The notes under the pieces were generated by a model that ran no database searches, was not told the origin of the DNA, and saw only the letters and a program-made list of their open reading frames with translations. From positions 1-54,443 of the forward strand of contig JAHHHH010000047.1 of the NCBI GenBank assembly GCA_019359415.1: a stretch of DNA of 54,443 bases, in the 5' to 3' direction. Shown in pieces: positions 8,929 through 18,772 of the stretch. Position 1 is the stretch's first letter. Each line of letters starts with the position of its first letter. This DNA is from Iphinoe sp. HA4291-MV1 (GTDB taxonomy: Bacteria > Cyanobacteriota > Cyanobacteriia > Cyanobacteriales > Nostocaceae). Made by a program: the position numbers and the translations under genes.

Positions 8929-9876
8929 TTAGGTGTGTTTGGAAGCTCTTTCGGTTGGTAGGGTGATTCCCAAGCGTCGCTGTAAAGCTTCAACGACTTC
9001 TTCAGCTGACTTCTGACCAAAGTTTTTTATTTCTAACAGGTCTTCTTGGGTGTAATCCAATAAATCAGCGACAGAGTTGACTTGTGCCCGTTTGAGACAG
9101 TTATAAGCTCGTACAGACAGTTGCAACTCTTCGATAGGAATCTGAGCGGTTGGATCGTCTGGAACTTCTGTACCTATGTCTGGTGTGTCGAGAGATATAT
9201 CTTTCAACGGGTTGAACAAATCCACCAGTATAGTAGCAGCAGAGGAAAGTGCTTCTTGGGGGTTCAGACTACCATTTGTCCAAATTTCCAAAAGCAGTCT
9301 GTCTTTTGGTATTCCACTTTCTCCACGGGTTTCTTCAACGCTGTAGTTCACTTTCCGCACTGGCATAAATACCGAGTCGATTTGGAGAAAGTCCAAGGAT
9401 GTGGCTTCTTCACGACCTCGTTCTACAGTGCGATATCCTTTACCTCTTTCAATCCGAAATTCCATTTCTAGCTTGCCACCCTCAGCTACAGTAGCTATGT
9501 ACTGGGTCGGATCGATAACTTCTACTTCACTAGGCAAATCAAAATGTGCCGCTGTGACTGTTGTTGGACCTGTAACGAGTAACCGACCAATCTGGGGTTG
9601 AGAGGAATAGCTTTTGAGGATAACTTCCTTCATTTTCATCAAGATTTCCAGCACATCTTCTCGTACACCCGCAACGGTGGCAAACTCGTGTGTCACGCCC
9701 GCAATCCGAACTGCTGTGACTGCTGTACCCTCTAGGTTGGAAAGTAATACCCGTCTCAAGGCATTGCCAACTGTTGTCCCTTGACCACGCTCCAGAGGTT
9801 CCAACACAAATTTACTGTGGTTGCTCCTATTTTCCTCAGTACTTGACTCTACACATTCAATTTGAAACTGCACCAT
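8929..9876 (-). CDS. rpoA: DNA-directed RNA polymerase alpha subunit
   Basis: 315 residues from the ATG at 9876. This ATG has a GGGAGG ribosome binding site at good spacing and gives the cyanobacterial N-terminus MVQFQIECVES. The N-terminal assembly domain includes LEPLERGQGTTVGNALRRVLLSNLEG, and the C-terminal DNA-binding domain carries the helix-hairpin-helix LEIKNFGQKSAEEV. It dimerises to seed polymerase assembly and contacts UP elements and activators. An open frame of 52 further codons upstream runs through repeat sequence and is not part of the protein. It is separated from rpsK by an unusually long repeat-rich spacer. Confidence 0.97.
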   Translation of the reverse strand: MVQFQIECVESSTEENRSNHSKFVLEPLERGQGTTVGNALRRVLLSNLEGTAVTAVRIAGVTHEFATVAGVREDVLEILMKMKEVILKSYSSQPQIGRLLVTGPTTVTAAHFDLPSEVEVIDPTQYIATVAEGGKLEMEFRIERGKGYRTVERGREEATSLDFLQIDSVFMPVRKVNYSVEETRGESGIPKDRLLLEIWTNGSLNPQEALSSAATILVDLFNPLKDISLDTPDIGTEVPDDPTAQIPIEELQLSVRAYNCLKRAQVNSVADLLDYTQEDLLEIKNFGQKSAEEVVEALQRRLGITLPTERASKHT

Positions 9877-10537
9877 GGAGTAGCCTCCCTTGATATAAGG
9901 TCCTACTAGCAGGCAAATTTCTTGCCTTGACTGACACTCAGTTGCGGTGAAAACCGTTTTTACTTGTGTCCTCAACAGACAGTCCGACGGTACTCGCACA
10001 CCACTTGCACCGACTGCCGATAAACCATGCACGGCAGTTCCTAATGGGGGGGGTCCAGTGGTTGGGGAGGCACTGCGTGAGGGGTCCAGTACGAATGACG
10101 GCTTTCCCGACAGAGGCGACTGCGTTAGCGCAGCGTGACCGTTGGCTCACCTGTTCCGACAGGAGAAGGTCATACCCGTCCCTTGCGCGTCTCCCTTAGG
10201 AGAAGGGCTTTTCCTCACGCTTGTTCTGGCGTCTGGGTTTCCCGACTTGTTGCACTCTTCGTCTGGTGTCAGGAGAAGCATGTGCCGTCGGCGTGCCGTT
10301 TTTGTTACACAAGAGCGTGGAAATACATAAAACCGGACTGCCTCAACGGACAGTTACGCGCCAGTCCCCAAGGGCGGAACGGCAATAGTATTTTGTTTTT
10401 TTGAAGTTTTGAGTTTTCAGGGGGAAGTTGCTTGATGCGAGGGAAGAAAACTACCTATAGTAGGGATATATTGTCATCTTCTGCAAGCAAGCATTGCTCA
10501 CTCAAACTTCTCGCCCTTACCGCCTCACAAGTTGTAT
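9877..10537. repeat. repeat-rich 661-bp spacer between rpsK and rpoA
   Basis: A stretch of higher GC than its surroundings made of short palindromic and direct repeats: GGGGTCCAGT twice, a run of eight G at 10046-10053, GCGTTAGCGCAGCG, GTTCCGACAGGAG and others. The part from 10092 to 10208 recurs in inverted orientation and the same internal order near 36974-37131, with one 34-base block (10175-10208) identical. Open frames on both strands have no recognisable products. It may separate the transcription of rpoA from rpsK, or contain a promoter for rpoA. Confidence 0.75.
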
Positions 10538-10936
10538 TTATACTCGGCGGCGCTTGGGCGGACGACAGCCATTATGAGGAATTGGGGTAATGTCCCGAAT
10601 CAAGGTAATTTCCAGTCCTGCTCCTTGGAGTGCTCGAATAGCTGTTTCTCGACCAGCTCCAGGACCGCTGACCATAACCTCTATTTGCCGCATCCCTTGG
10701 TCGATCGCTCGACGTGCTGCACTTTCAGCAGCGGTCTGAGCCGCAAAAGGAGTTCCCTTTTTTGCTCCTTTAAAACCGCTAGAACCTGCGCTTGCCCAGG
10801 AGATGACATCTCCATTTTGATCAGTAATGGTGACAATGCTATTGTTGAAAGTAGACTGGATGTAGCCAATCCCATTTGGAACATTACGCTTTTGCTTTTT
10901 GCTCCCGGATTTCTTACCACTTTGTTGTCGCGCCAT
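10538..10936 (-). CDS. rpsK: 30S ribosomal protein S11
   Basis: 132 residues with a basic N-terminus ([17 protein letters not shown]), [14 protein letters not shown], the signature [16 protein letters not shown] and the C-terminal [12 protein letters not shown]. It belongs to the 30S platform and binds the 690 loop of 16S rRNA. It lies 55 bp downstream of rpsM; the normal next gene, rpoA, is displaced by a repeat-rich spacer. Confidence 0.97.
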   Translation of the reverse strand: MARQQSGKKSGSKKQKRNVPNGIGYIQSTFNNSIVTITDQNGDVISWASAGSSGFKGAKKGTPFAAQTAAESAARRAIDQGMRQIEVMVSGPGAGRETAIRALQGAGLEITLIRDITPIPHNGCRPPKRRRV

Positions 10937-10991
10937 ATCGTACTTAGTTAAATTAAGATAAGGTGTTGCTGTAGGTTAGCGTAGTAAAGAA

Positions 10992-11372
10992 TTACTTGGA
11001 TGGGGCTTTCTTCTTACCAGCTACTGTTTGCCGTCTTCCTCGACGAGTTCTGGCATTAGTACGAGTTCTTTGTCCTCTCACTGGTAAACCCATACGGTGG
11101 CGACGACCCCTATAGGTGCCAATTTCAATTAAGCGCTTGATATTCAATCCTTCCAAGCGCCTCAGGTCACCTTCAACTTGGTAGTTGTCCTCTATTTCTG
11201 CCCGCAGGGATGCTACGTCAGCATCGCTTAGGTCTTTAACACGGGTATCAGGGTTGACACCCGTGGCTGTTAAAATCTCTTTCGATAGAGATAACCCAAT
11301 TCCGTAGATATAAGTTAGACCAATTTCAACGCGTTTGTCACGTGGAAGGTCTACTCCGGCAATACGTGCCAC
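10992..11372 (-). CDS. rpsM: 30S ribosomal protein S13
   Basis: 126 residues. The start is a GTG at 11372, which follows GGGAG at nine bases and gives the family N-terminus (M)[16 protein letters not shown]. An upstream ATG adds 13 codons without support from the family. [14 protein letters not shown], the helix-two-turn-helix region, and the tail [15 protein letters not shown] are typical of S13, which contacts the P-site tRNA and bridges to L5. It follows rpmJ and precedes rpsK. Confidence 0.96.
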   Translation of the reverse strand: MARIAGVDLPRDKRVEIGLTYIYGIGLSLSKEILTATGVNPDTRVKDLSDADVASLRAEIEDNYQVEGDLRRLEGLNIKRLIEIGTYRGRRHRMGLPVRGQRTRTNARTRRGRRQTVAGKKKAPSK

Positions 11373-11471
11373 AACTCGTGTCTCCCTATTCCTTAAAGCT
11401 AGTATTGTCATTCTTGTCAGTCAGCAGTTATGAGATGACTTTCCCTGATGACTGTTCACTTTTTCGTTGTG

Positions 11472-11585
11472 TTATCCTTGGCGCTGCTTATGCTTGGGAT
11501 TTACACAAATCACCATAACGCGACCACGACGTCTGATCACGGTACACTTTTCACAGATTTTCTTGACAGAGGCTCTAACTTTCAT
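11472..11585 (-). CDS. rpmJ: 50S ribosomal protein L36
   Basis: 37 residues, read directly from the minus strand as [14 protein letters not shown], then [13 protein letters not shown], ending NPKHKQRQG. It has the zinc ribbon ligands Cys11, Cys14, Cys27 and His32. This is the standard bacterial and plastid L36, located between infA and rpsM as in other cyanobacteria. Confidence 0.96.
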   Translation of the reverse strand: MKVRASVKKICEKCTVIRRRGRVMVICVNPKHKQRQG

Positions 11586-11779
11586 GCCTTTTATCTTGAC
11601 TCCAAATAGCGAATTATAACATTTTAAGGTTAATTAATCAGTAAAATTCATTATCAAACCAAAAAAGGTTTTGTGGTATTATTTTCTACATAAATTGACC
11701 TATTCCACATTTAACCTGTTTGAGTCACATCTTGATCATCAATAATTAACTGACCTCCTGTAAATAGTTTGAGAATGAC

Positions 11780-12004
11780 CTATTTTTTACGCAGTCGATA
11801 AGTGATCCTGCCTTTTGTTAGGTCGTAAGGTGTTAACTCCACTTTGACGCGATCGCCAGGTAATATTTTGATATAGTTACGGCGAATCTTGCCAGAAATG
11901 TGAGCCAAGACGTTGAAGCCGTTATCTAAGTCAACACGAAACATCGCATTTGGCAGGGACTCGGTGACCGTACCTTCCATTTCAATCAAATCTTGCTTAG
12001 ACAA
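11780..12004 (-). CDS. infA: translation initiation factor IF-1
   Basis: 74 residues forming a single S1-like OB fold: [22 protein letters not shown]-type start, then [24 protein letters not shown] and the C-terminal [12 protein letters not shown]-1 binds the A site of the 30S subunit and assists IF-2 and IF-3. It is placed between adk and rpmJ. The spacer to rpmJ (about 194 bp) and that to adk (about 206 bp) are AT-rich and show no gene. Confidence 0.97.
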
Positions 12005-12210
12005 GTTTTTTCCTCAATTCAACAGTCTCCTAGTTTGTTGCAGCTATTCTCGTCTGCATAAAGAACATATTTTGGAGAATATATCAACACTTCATTAATA
12101 TATCTTATCCAATATTGACATACATCTGCTAAGGAGGTAGGGAACAGGGTATTGAGTATGAGGGACTAGGAAAAACTTGCCACCTCAACTTTGTAACCTA
12201 CTCCCTTGTT

Positions 12211-12765
12211 CTAAGAGGCAATGACCTTTTTTAATTCAACAGTGACTTCTTCTAAGGACTGATTACCGTTAACACTGAGGAGATTGTGGCGACTACTGTA
12301 AAAGTCAATCAAGGGCGCTGTTTGGGAGCGGTAAACTTCTAAGCGACGAAGAATCACCTCTTTGGAGTCATCTTTTCTGCCTCGCTCCAACAACCGCGTT
12401 ACCACAATTTCATCTGGTACTTCCAGATTGACTACCTTTTCATCATGCTGGTTTAGCTTTCGCAGTAATTCCTCTAAAAAAACTGCTTGATTAACAGTGC
12501 GGGGAAAGCCATCAAGAATCCAACCTGATTTAGTATCAACCTGGCTCAAACGTTCCTGCACCATTTCTTCCATGAGCTTGTCGGGAACCAACTCACCTTT
12601 ATCCATATAACTTTGAGCCTTAACACCCAAGGGAGTTTGGTCGCTCAAGGCTTGACGCAGTATGTCACCCGTAGAAATATGAGGAATATTCAAATCGTCA
12701 GCTAACGTTTTAGCTTGAGTTCCTTTACCAGCTCCTGGCGGTCCCAAGAAGATTACTCGTGTCAC
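12211..12765 (-). CDS. adk: adenylate kinase
   Basis: 184 residues. It interconverts ATP + AMP and two ADP in the cytoplasm. The P-loop GPPGAGKGTQ is at about residues 8-17, the AMP-binding pattern ISTGDILRQA follows, and WILDGFPRT carries the usual Asp. The lid is the short type (RGRKDDS) without zinc Cys residues. The GTG start shares one base with the secY stop codon (TAGTG), so translation is probably coupled to secY, its normal partner. Confidence 0.96.
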   Translation of the reverse strand: MTRVIFLGPPGAGKGTQAKTLADDLNIPHISTGDILRQALSDQTPLGVKAQSYMDKGELVPDKLMEEMVQERLSQVDTKSGWILDGFPRTVNQAVFLEELLRKLNQHDEKVVNLEVPDEIVVTRLLERGRKDDSKEVILRRLEVYRSQTAPLIDFYSSRHNLLSVNGNQSLEEVTVELKKVIAS

Positions 12766-14078
12766 TACTGTTTCACCATTCCTTCATAGCGCTGAGATAT
12801 AACGTAGGTTTGAATTTGCTTAGAAGTATCAATTGCCACACCAACCAGAATTAACAAAGAAGTCGCACCTAGTCCTCTAAAGGTTCGCACATTTAAAGCA
12901 CTCTCAACGGCGGTAGGGATAATAGCAATCAAGCCCAAAAAGATAGCACCTAAAAAGGTTAATCGATTCAACACTCGCTCAATGTACTCGCTCGTTGCCT
13001 TTCCAGGACGAATACCAGGAATGCTAGAACCCATTTTCTTCAAGTTCTGCGCTACATCAACTGGGTTGACAATCAATGAAGAATAGAAGTAGCTGAAGAA
13101 CACGATGGAAACTAAGTAGACGAGGGCATAGACCCAAGAGCCAGAACTCCCCGGAACGAGATAGGTGTTAACAATCCTCGAATATTCTGGATTCCTAATG
13201 AAGTTTTCTGTCAAAAGGGGTAAACTCAGAATCGCAGCAGCAAAGATGATTGGCATCACACCCCCTTGATTGAGTCGCAAGGGTAGGTAGTTACGTTGCT
13301 CTGCAAAAATTCGTTTACCAACTTGGCGACGCGCTGAAATAATTGGAATACGGCGGATTCCTTCTTGCACAAACACAATACCAACAATCGTGACTAGGAA
13401 AAGCAGCAATAGCACAACAACGCGACCTACTGTTTCGCGGTTTCCGCTTTGTACAAAATCGATTGTGTCGCCTAAAGCTTTTGGCAGTGTTGCCACAATA
13501 TTGACAAAAATCAACAAAGATGCACCATTGCCAACCCCACGTTCTGTAATCACCTCTGATGCCCACATGACAAACATCGAACCAGCAACAAGAGCCAGCG
13601 CTGTCTGAGTCACGAAAATTGGTCCGTAGTTTAAGGCAAAGGGTTTCAGCCAGAAAGCTGCCAAGAAGACACTTTGAATAATCGCCCAACCCAAAGAAAC
13701 ATAGCGTGTAATCTGGGAAATCCTCCGCCGTCCTGCTTCGCCTTCATTTTTCTGTAAATTTTCTAAAGCTGGGATGGCAGCGGTAAGCAATTGGATGATA
13801 ATCGAGGCGTTGATGTATGGCAAAATACCCAAGGCAAAGACTCCTAAAGCAGAAAGTCCACCTCCAGAAAAGATATCCAAAAAGCTTAATATCTGGTTAT
13901 TACCTTGGATGGCTCTGGCAAATTCATCTCGATTAATGCCTGGTATGGGCAAATGTATGCCCAGACGAATCAAAAATAAAATACCTAAAGTCACAAGCAG
14001 CCGACCTCGCAGCCCTGCTGCTTGCGCCATCTGCATAAAAGTTTCTTGAGCCGTTGGGGCTTTGTCTCGACTAATCAT
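12765..14078 (-). CDS. secY: preprotein translocase subunit SecY
   Basis: 437 residues with ten predicted membrane segments. Typical SecY blocks are LGILFLIRLGIHLPIPGI near the start, NASIIIQLL, the loop NEGEAGRRRISQITRY, and QGGVMPIIFAAAIL in the middle. SecY is the channel of the Sec translocon in plasma and thylakoid membranes. The gene lies between rplO and adk, as in the bacterial spc operon. Confidence 0.97.
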   Translation of the reverse strand: MISRDKAPTAQETFMQMAQAAGLRGRLLVTLGILFLIRLGIHLPIPGINRDEFARAIQGNNQILSFLDIFSGGGLSALGVFALGILPYINASIIIQLLTAAIPALENLQKNEGEAGRRRISQITRYVSLGWAIIQSVFLAAFWLKPFALNYGPIFVTQTALALVAGSMFVMWASEVITERGVGNGASLLIFVNIVATLPKALGDTIDFVQSGNRETVGRVVVLLLLFLVTIVGIVFVQEGIRRIPIISARRQVGKRIFAEQRNYLPLRLNQGGVMPIIFAAAILSLPLLTENFIRNPEYSRIVNTYLVPGSSGSWVYALVYLVSIVFFSYFYSSLIVNPVDVAQNLKKMGSSIPGIRPGKATSEYIERVLNRLTFLGAIFLGLIAIIPTAVESALNVRTFRGLGATSLLILVGVAIDTSKQIQTYVISQRYEGMVKQ

Positions 14079-14151
14079 AAAGGGCTACCTTGCTAATTAA
14101 GTAAGGCGCTGAACTGGGGTAGGACCTGTTCATCGGTGTGCACTTTGTGGC

Positions 14152-14598
14152 TCACTCTAAAACTTCACAACTCCCACCAGCTGCCTCAATTTTGCTACGA
14201 GCTTGCCTCGTGAAAGCTGCCGCTTGTACCTTGAGTGGAATACCCAATTCCCCATTCCCTAAAATCTTCAAAGGTTCTCGACCAGCAGTAATGATACCTG
14301 CTTCTTTTAACGAGGTCAGTGTGACTTCTGTATTTGCAGGGAGGGAGGCTAGCTTTTCTACATTAATCGTAGTGTACTTCTTCCGATTAACGAGGGGAAA
14401 GCCCTTCAACTTGGGTATACGCTTGTACAACGGATTTTGACCTCCTTCAAAACCGGGTCGAGTACTGCCACCGGAACGTGCTTTTTGACCACGCATCCCT
14501 TTCCCAGCACTAGCACCTTGCCCTGCAGAAACACCCCTACCTAAACGACGAGGGCGTTTCTTAGAACCTTTTTGAGGACGAACATCAGTGAGTCTCAT
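14152..14598 (-). CDS. rplO: 50S ribosomal protein L15
   Basis: 148 residues from the ATG at 14598, which follows AAGG at good spacing and gives the standard start [22 protein letters not shown]. An in-frame codon 39 bp upstream is not supported by homologues. The Gly/Arg/Lys-rich N-terminal tail ([19 protein letters not shown]) penetrates 23S rRNA, and the C-terminal globular domain ends GGSCEVLE. It precedes secY. Confidence 0.96.
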   Translation of the reverse strand: MRLTDVRPQKGSKKRPRRLGRGVSAGQGASAGKGMRGQKARSGGSTRPGFEGGQNPLYKRIPKLKGFPLVNRKKYTTINVEKLASLPANTEVTLTSLKEAGIITAGREPLKILGNGELGIPLKVQAAAFTRQARSKIEAAGGSCEVLE

Positions 14599-14693
14599 AA
14601 GCAAAACCTTGTGTAAAATTTTGTCACTTGTTGTCACTTGTCATTTACTAAAAACATGTCATTTACTAAAAACAAAGGACTAATGACCAATGA

Positions 14694-15218
14694 CTAAATG
14701 TAAAGATTTTCAACAGGAATTCCCCTGTCTTCAGCGACTTCTGCAAAGGTTCGCAGGGTAGATAGAGCATGGATTGCAGCTCTGGCATTATTGAGAGGAT
14801 TGTTTGATCCGAGTTGCTTAGCCAGAATATTACGAATCCCTACCAATTCCAATACTGTACGCACAGCACCACCAGCAATAACCCCAGTACCAGGAGCAGC
14901 AGGTCGCATCATCACCTTAGCGCCACCACCAATACCATCAATAGGATGGGGTATGGAATTGGATTTGGTCATGGGGATTTCAATGAGATGCTTTTTGCCA
15001 TCAGCGACGCCTTTTTTCACAGCGCCAATGACATCTGAGGCTTTGCCTACTCCTACGCCAACTTGACCGCGTTCATTACCCACAACAACGATCGCCCGGA
15101 AGCTTAGTTTTTTACCTCCTTTGACGACTTTACTTACGCGTCGGATTTGGATCACCCGCTCTTGCCAGGTGGTTTCTTCTTTTTTTGTACGGTTAGCTTT
15201 ACGACGACCAGTTGCCAT
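14694..15218 (-). CDS. rpsE: 30S ribosomal protein S5
   Basis: 174 residues. S5 has an N-terminal double-stranded RNA-binding domain ([21 protein letters not shown], then VGVGVGKA) and a C-terminal domain with [20 protein letters not shown]. It sits at the 30S mRNA entry and helps decoding accuracy. The order rplR-rpsE-rplO is conserved; rpmD (L30) is absent between rpsE and rplO, as expected in cyanobacteria. Confidence 0.97.
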   Translation of the reverse strand: MATGRRKANRTKKEETTWQERVIQIRRVSKVVKGGKKLSFRAIVVVGNERGQVGVGVGKASDVIGAVKKGVADGKKHLIEIPMTKSNSIPHPIDGIGGGAKVMMRPAAPGTGVIAGGAVRTVLELVGIRNILAKQLGSNNPLNNARAAIHALSTLRTFAEVAEDRGIPVENLYI

Positions 15219-15267
15219 TTATTTTATGTACCTCTTGTTACAAGTCAATTGTCATGTGTCCTTCTTT

Positions 15268-15302
15268 ACTAATGACTAATGACTAATGACTAATGACTAA
15301 TA
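15268..15302. repeat. heptamer tandem repeat (ACTAATG)
   Basis: Four perfect ACTAATG units and one ACTAATA in the rpsE-rplR spacer. ACTAATG is the reverse complement of CATTAGT, so this is the same repeat family as at 7481 and 22718 but in the other orientation. Confidence 0.8.
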
Positions 15303-15315
15303 ATCAATGACTCAT

Positions 15316-15678
15316 TTAAAAATCCAAACCAGCTTCGCGAGCGGCTTCTGCCAGTGCTTTCACGCGACCGTGGTAAAGGTTACCACCTCGGTCAAAGACA
15401 ACTTTGGTAATACCTTTTTCTAAAGAGCGAACTGCAAGCAATTTGCCGACTTCTGAGGAAGCGTCACAATTTGAACCCGAAGCTAATTTAGATTTCAACT
15501 CTGGTTCTACAGTTGAGGCTGCCACTAAGGTGTGATGCTTGGTATCATCAATTACCTGAGCATATATATGTTGATGGGAGCGAAATACGGCTAACCGTGG
15601 ACGGTCACAAGAACCATCAACTTTGCCACGAATGCGTCTATGACGACGCTCTCTTGAGTCTCTACGATTATGTTTCAT
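15316..15678 (-). CDS. rplR: 50S ribosomal protein L18
   Basis: 120 residues from the ATG at 15678, starting [20 protein letters not shown], with [20 protein letters not shown] and the C-terminal [21 protein letters not shown]18 binds 5S rRNA and joins it to the large subunit together with L5. The reading frame stays open upstream into rplF, but the ATG one base after the rplF stop is the family start and implies tight coupling. Confidence 0.96.
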   Translation of the reverse strand: MKHNRRDSRERRHRRIRGKVDGSCDRPRLAVFRSHQHIYAQVIDDTKHHTLVAASTVEPELKSKLASGSNCDASSEVGKLLAVRSLEKGITKVVFDRGGNLYHGRVKALAEAAREAGLDF

Positions 15679-15679
15679 T

Positions 15680-16231
15680 TTACTTCTTACCACCCTTACC
15701 ACCAGTTTTACCAGCTTTACGTCTGACCACTTCACCGGCGTAACGAATACCTTTGCCTTTGTAAGGCTCTGGTGGGCGCACAGCACGAATTTTAGCTGCT
15801 GTGTTGCCTACCACTTCTTTGTCATAGCCGCTGACAATAACGTTAGTATTATTTTCAACTACAAACTGAATTCCTTCAGGTGGAGCAATTTGCACTTGAT
15901 GGCTATAGCCCATGTTCAAAACCAAGTTCCGACCTTGCACTTGTGCTCGGTAGCCAACCCCTTGAATTTCCAAACGACGTTGAAACCCATTGGAAACTCC
16001 CTCAACCATATTGGCAACCAAGGTACGGCATAAACCATGCATTTGGCGGGATGTGCGAGATTCATCACGACGATTGACCTGCAATATTTCTCCTTCTTGG
16101 GAGACTATGACATAGGGAGGCAAATCGCGAGAAAGTTCACCCTTAGGACCTTTGACTAACACTTTTGTGCCATCAATGGTCACTTGCACCTTGGCGGGAA
16201 TTGTAATTGGGCGTTTACCAATTCGAGACAT
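15680..16231 (-). CDS. rplF: 50S ribosomal protein L6
   Basis: 183 residues starting [19 protein letters not shown], with two repeated alpha/beta domains and the C-terminal signature [23 protein letters not shown]6 lies near the sarcin-ricin loop and the factor-binding site. The gene ends one base before rplR; the 79-bp spacer to rpsH has degenerate heptamer repeats. Confidence 0.97.
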   Translation of the reverse strand: MSRIGKRPITIPAKVQVTIDGTKVLVKGPKGELSRDLPPYVIVSQEGEILQVNRRDESRTSRQMHGLCRTLVANMVEGVSNGFQRRLEIQGVGYRAQVQGRNLVLNMGYSHQVQIAPPEGIQFVVENNTNVIVSGYDKEVVGNTAAKIRAVRPPEPYKGKGIRYAGEVVRRKAGKTGGKGGKK

Positions 16232-16310
16232 AACTTTTTGTCCTTTGTTACTTGTCTTTTGTTATTTGTCTGTTGTCTTTCACTAATGACAAATGACTCA
16301 TGACTCTCAA

Positions 16311-16712
16311 CTACCATATGTAGCACAGTACTTCACCACCCAAGTTCTGACGCCGCGCTTCTCGGTCAGTCATAATGCCACTTGATGTAGAAATAATGGC
16401 AATACCGATACCGCCTAGTACTCTTGGTAGTTCTTTTTTATTGGAGTAAACGCGCAAACCAGGTTTACTCACCCGCTTGAGGGCGGTGATGAGAGGCTGA
16501 CGATTTTTACCCTTGTATTTCAAGGCAATCACCAGATTGCGCTTCACTCCTTCTCCTGCTTCTTCAAACTCACCAATAAAACCTTCTTCCCGCAGCACTT
16601 TTGCGATGCTACGAGTCATTTTTGTGGATGGCACTTGTGTCGTTTGATGCCGCGCCATGTTCGCATTGCGGATGCGCGTGAGCATATCTGCAATTGTGTC
16701 GTTAACCGCCAT
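16311..16712 (-). CDS. rpsH: 30S ribosomal protein S8
   Basis: 133 residues: [20 protein letters not shown] at the start and the C-terminal [22 protein letters not shown], the RNA-binding signature of S8. S8 is a primary 16S rRNA binder of the central domain and, in Escherichia coli, the repressor of the spc operon. Whether such autogenous control exists here cannot be seen. It lies 20 bp downstream of rplE. Confidence 0.97.
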   Translation of the reverse strand: MAVNDTIADMLTRIRNANMARHQTTQVPSTKMTRSIAKVLREEGFIGEFEEAGEGVKRNLVIALKYKGKNRQPLITALKRVSKPGLRVYSNKKELPRVLGGIGIAIISTSSGIMTDREARRQNLGGEVLCYIW

Positions 16713-16732
16713 CGTTTCCTCTTTAGATGAAC

Positions 16733-17281
16733 TTATTGATCCCGAAAAGGCATTCCCATTTCTTTTAGTAAGGCGCGACCCTCTTCGTCAGTCTTTGCTG
16801 TGGTGATGATAGAAATATCCATACCACGGATTTGGTCAATGCTGTCATATTCAACTTCTGGAAAAATGAGTTGCTCTCTGACACCTAGAGTATAATTGCC
16901 GCGACCATCAAAGCTTTTGGGACTAATACCGCGAAAATCCCGGATTCTTGGTAGTGACAGATTGATGAGACGGTCAAGAAAGGCATACATCCTTTCACCT
17001 CTTAAGGTCACCATAATCCCAACTGGCATACCTTGACGAATTTTGAAGCCCGCGATCGCCTTTTTCGCCCGCGTCACTACAGGTTTTTGACCAGTAATCA
17101 ACGCAATTTCGCTTAAAGATGCTTCTAGCGCTTTCGCATTTTGAGATGCTTCCCCCAAACCGCGATTGACAGTAACTTTCTCCAACTTCGGTACTTGATG
17201 AATGTTGGTGTACTGAAACTGTTGCATCAGTTTGGGGACAATTGTTTCTTTGTATAGAGTTTTCAGTCTTGTTGTTGCCAT
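16733..17281 (-). CDS. rplE: 50S ribosomal protein L5
   Basis: 182 residues. [22 protein letters not shown] begins the protein; [16 protein letters not shown]-like, [22 protein letters not shown] and the C-terminal [20 protein letters not shown] follow. L5 binds 5S rRNA and forms the bridge to S13. The usual rpsN (S14) does not follow it; rpsH does, as in cyanobacteria. The spacer to rplX carries degenerate heptamers (17371-17400). Confidence 0.97.
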   Translation of the reverse strand: MATTRLKTLYKETIVPKLMQQFQYTNIHQVPKLEKVTVNRGLGEASQNAKALEASLSEIALITGQKPVVTRAKKAIAGFKIRQGMPVGIMVTLRGERMYAFLDRLINLSLPRIRDFRGISPKSFDGRGNYTLGVREQLIFPEVEYDSIDQIRGMDISIITTAKTDEEGRALLKEMGMPFRDQ

Positions 17282-17397
17282 AGTTTTTGGTTCTTTTTAT
17301 CCCTGGGCTTGGTCAGGGATGATTGTCCTTAGTCGTTGTCTATTGTCTTTTGTTTTTCTTGTTTTTCTACTAATGACTCATGACTAATAACTAATGA

Positions 17398-17751
17398 CTA
17401 CTTATCTAGGATTTCGCCAGTTTTCTTAAGCATTCTAACTTTCTGACCTTCTGCGGTAAAAGTGTAGCAGATGCGACTGGCAACGTTTTGCTTGGTGGAA
17501 TAGAGCATAACGTTGGAACTGTGGATTGGGTATTCCTGAGTTACAATCCGCCCAGATTCACCTTCTTGCTGAGGTTTGACGTGCTTAGTTTTAATATTTA
17601 CACCTTTGACAATGACTTTACTTTCTTGGGGAAGTGCTTTGATAATTTCCCCAACTTTGCCTTTGTCTTTTCCAGCAATGACTTGCACGGTATCTCCGGT
17701 TTTGACGTGCATTTTGAAAAATCTCGGCTGTTCCTTCTTCTTGTTTGCCAT
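17398..17751 (-). CDS. rplX: 50S ribosomal protein L24
   Basis: 117 residues from the ATG at 17751 ([20 protein letters not shown]). The KOW motif is [15 protein letters not shown] and the C-terminal part has [19 protein letters not shown]24 initiates 50S assembly. A second in-frame ATG at 17766 overlaps the rplN stop (TAATG). Both ATGs have a GGAGG sequence seven bases upstream, so either may be used; homologues favour the inner one. The alternative adds MGGAL. Confidence 0.95.
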   Translation of the reverse strand: MANKKKEQPRFFKMHVKTGDTVQVIAGKDKGKVGEIIKALPQESKVIVKGVNIKTKHVKPQQEGESGRIVTQEYPIHSSNVMLYSTKQNVASRICYTFTAEGQKVRMLKKTGEILDK

Positions 17752-17765
17752 TAGAGCACCTCCCA

Positions 17766-18134
17766 TTACAACACCTCCGGAGCCAGAGAAACAATTTTGG
17801 TAAAGTTTTTCTCACGTAGTTCTCGTGCAACTGGTCCGAAAACCCGTGTTCCTCGTGGGTTACCGTCTTTGTTGATGATGACTGCGGCATTATCGTCAAA
17901 ACGAATACTCATACCGCTGTCTCGATGAATGTTATGACGAGTGCGGACAATAACTGCTTCTACAACATCAGACTTTTTTATAGCCATGTTTGGCTGAGCG
18001 TCTTTAACTACGGCGATAATCCGATCGCCTATGAAGCCATAACGGCGGTTACCTGCTCCTAATACGCGAATGCACATGAGTTTGCGGGCACCGCTATTAT
18101 CTGCGACATTAAGGTAAGTTTGGGGTTGAATCAC
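17766..18134 (-). CDS. rplN: 50S ribosomal protein L14
   Basis: 122 residues: [26 protein letters not shown] at the start (shown here in part as [20 protein letters not shown]), with [20 protein letters not shown] and the C-terminal [21 protein letters not shown]14 forms intersubunit bridges and binds the silencing factor RsfS in other bacteria. Its last codons include the GGAGG that serves the upstream rplX start. Confidence 0.97.
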   Translation of the reverse strand: MIQPQTYLNVADNSGARKLMCIRVLGAGNRRYGFIGDRIIAVVKDAQPNMAIKKSDVVEAVIVRTRHNIHRDSGMSIRFDDNAAVIINKDGNPRGTRVFGPVARELREKNFTKIVSLAPEVL

Positions 18135-18283
18135 AATTGTTCTCCCTTTTTGTGTTGTTAGCTACCTAACAACTAAGCAATTCAAAATTCAAAATTCAAA
18201 GTTCAAAATGAAGAAACGAGTGTGCTAGCAATTAGTTGAGTCAATAGCTGTATGCAAATGAAATGCCTAACAGCTAATTATGT

Positions 18284-18532
18284 TTAGCTAAGTTTGGTAG
18301 TCAGAATTTCTGTGACTGTCCAGCGCTTAGTTTTACTAAGAGGTCGCGTTTCTTGAATGCGAACGCGATCACCTACTTTGCACTTATTTTCTTCATCGTG
18401 CACCTTATAGCGCCGGGTTTGCACAACAATTTTGCCGTATTTAGGATGGGGAGCGCGGTTTTCGATGGCGACGACCACCGTTTTTTGCATTTTGTCGCTC
18501 ACAACCAAGCCAACTCGTTCTTTAACTGCCAT
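18284..18532 (-). CDS. rpsQ: 30S ribosomal protein S17
   Basis: 82 residues: [20 protein letters not shown], then [19 protein letters not shown] and the signature [19 protein letters not shown]17 is a primary 16S rRNA binder with an OB fold. It lies six bases downstream of rpmC. The 149-bp spacer to rplN is AT-rich with short AATTCAAA-type direct repeats. Confidence 0.97.
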   Translation of the reverse strand: MAVKERVGLVVSDKMQKTVVVAIENRAPHPKYGKIVVQTRRYKVHDEENKCKVGDRVRIQETRPLSKTKRWTVTEILTTKLS

Positions 18533-18538
18533 AATCTC

Positions 18539-18769
18539 CTACTCTGATTCTTTTGCGGGTTGACTTGAGTCAGCGCGTTTGCGTTCTGCTTCCACAGTCA
18601 TTAATTGAGCCAGACGGTGGCGAGTGTGTCTGAACTGGTGGGATTTGTCTAGCTGTCTGGTTGCTTGTTGCAAGCGCAACTGAAAAAGTTGCTTTTTGAC
18701 AGCGATAATTTCCTGAACTAGTTGTTCGTCAGTTAATTCTCTTGCTTCTGCAATTTTGGGAAGAGGCAT
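18539..18769 (-). CDS. rpmC: 50S ribosomal protein L29
   Basis: 76 residues forming a helical hairpin: [20 protein letters not shown] and [23 protein letters not shown]-type core. L29 lies near the peptide exit tunnel and helps dock trigger factor and SRP. It begins three bases after the rplP stop and ends six bases before rpsQ. The acidic/polar tail (SSQPAKESE) is a lineage feature. Confidence 0.96.
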   Translation of the reverse strand: MPLPKIAEARELTDEQLVQEIIAVKKQLFQLRLQQATRQLDKSHQFRHTRHRLAQLMTVEAERKRADSSQPAKESE

Positions 18770-18772
18770 AAC

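Noticed and set aside
9877-10032. In-frame extension of rpoA by 52 codons at the N-terminus
   Set aside because: The ATG at 9876 has a GGGAGG site and gives the family N-terminus; the extension runs through repeat sequence.
10135-10404. Open frames on the plus strand within the rpsK-rpoA spacer
   Set aside because: They lie in palindromic repeats, are Arg/Cys rich, have no known domain, and several frames are open at once, as expected for GC-rich repeats.
15679-15786. Upstream extension of L18
   Set aside because: It overlaps rplF and has no similarity to L18; the ATG at 15678 gives the standard protein.
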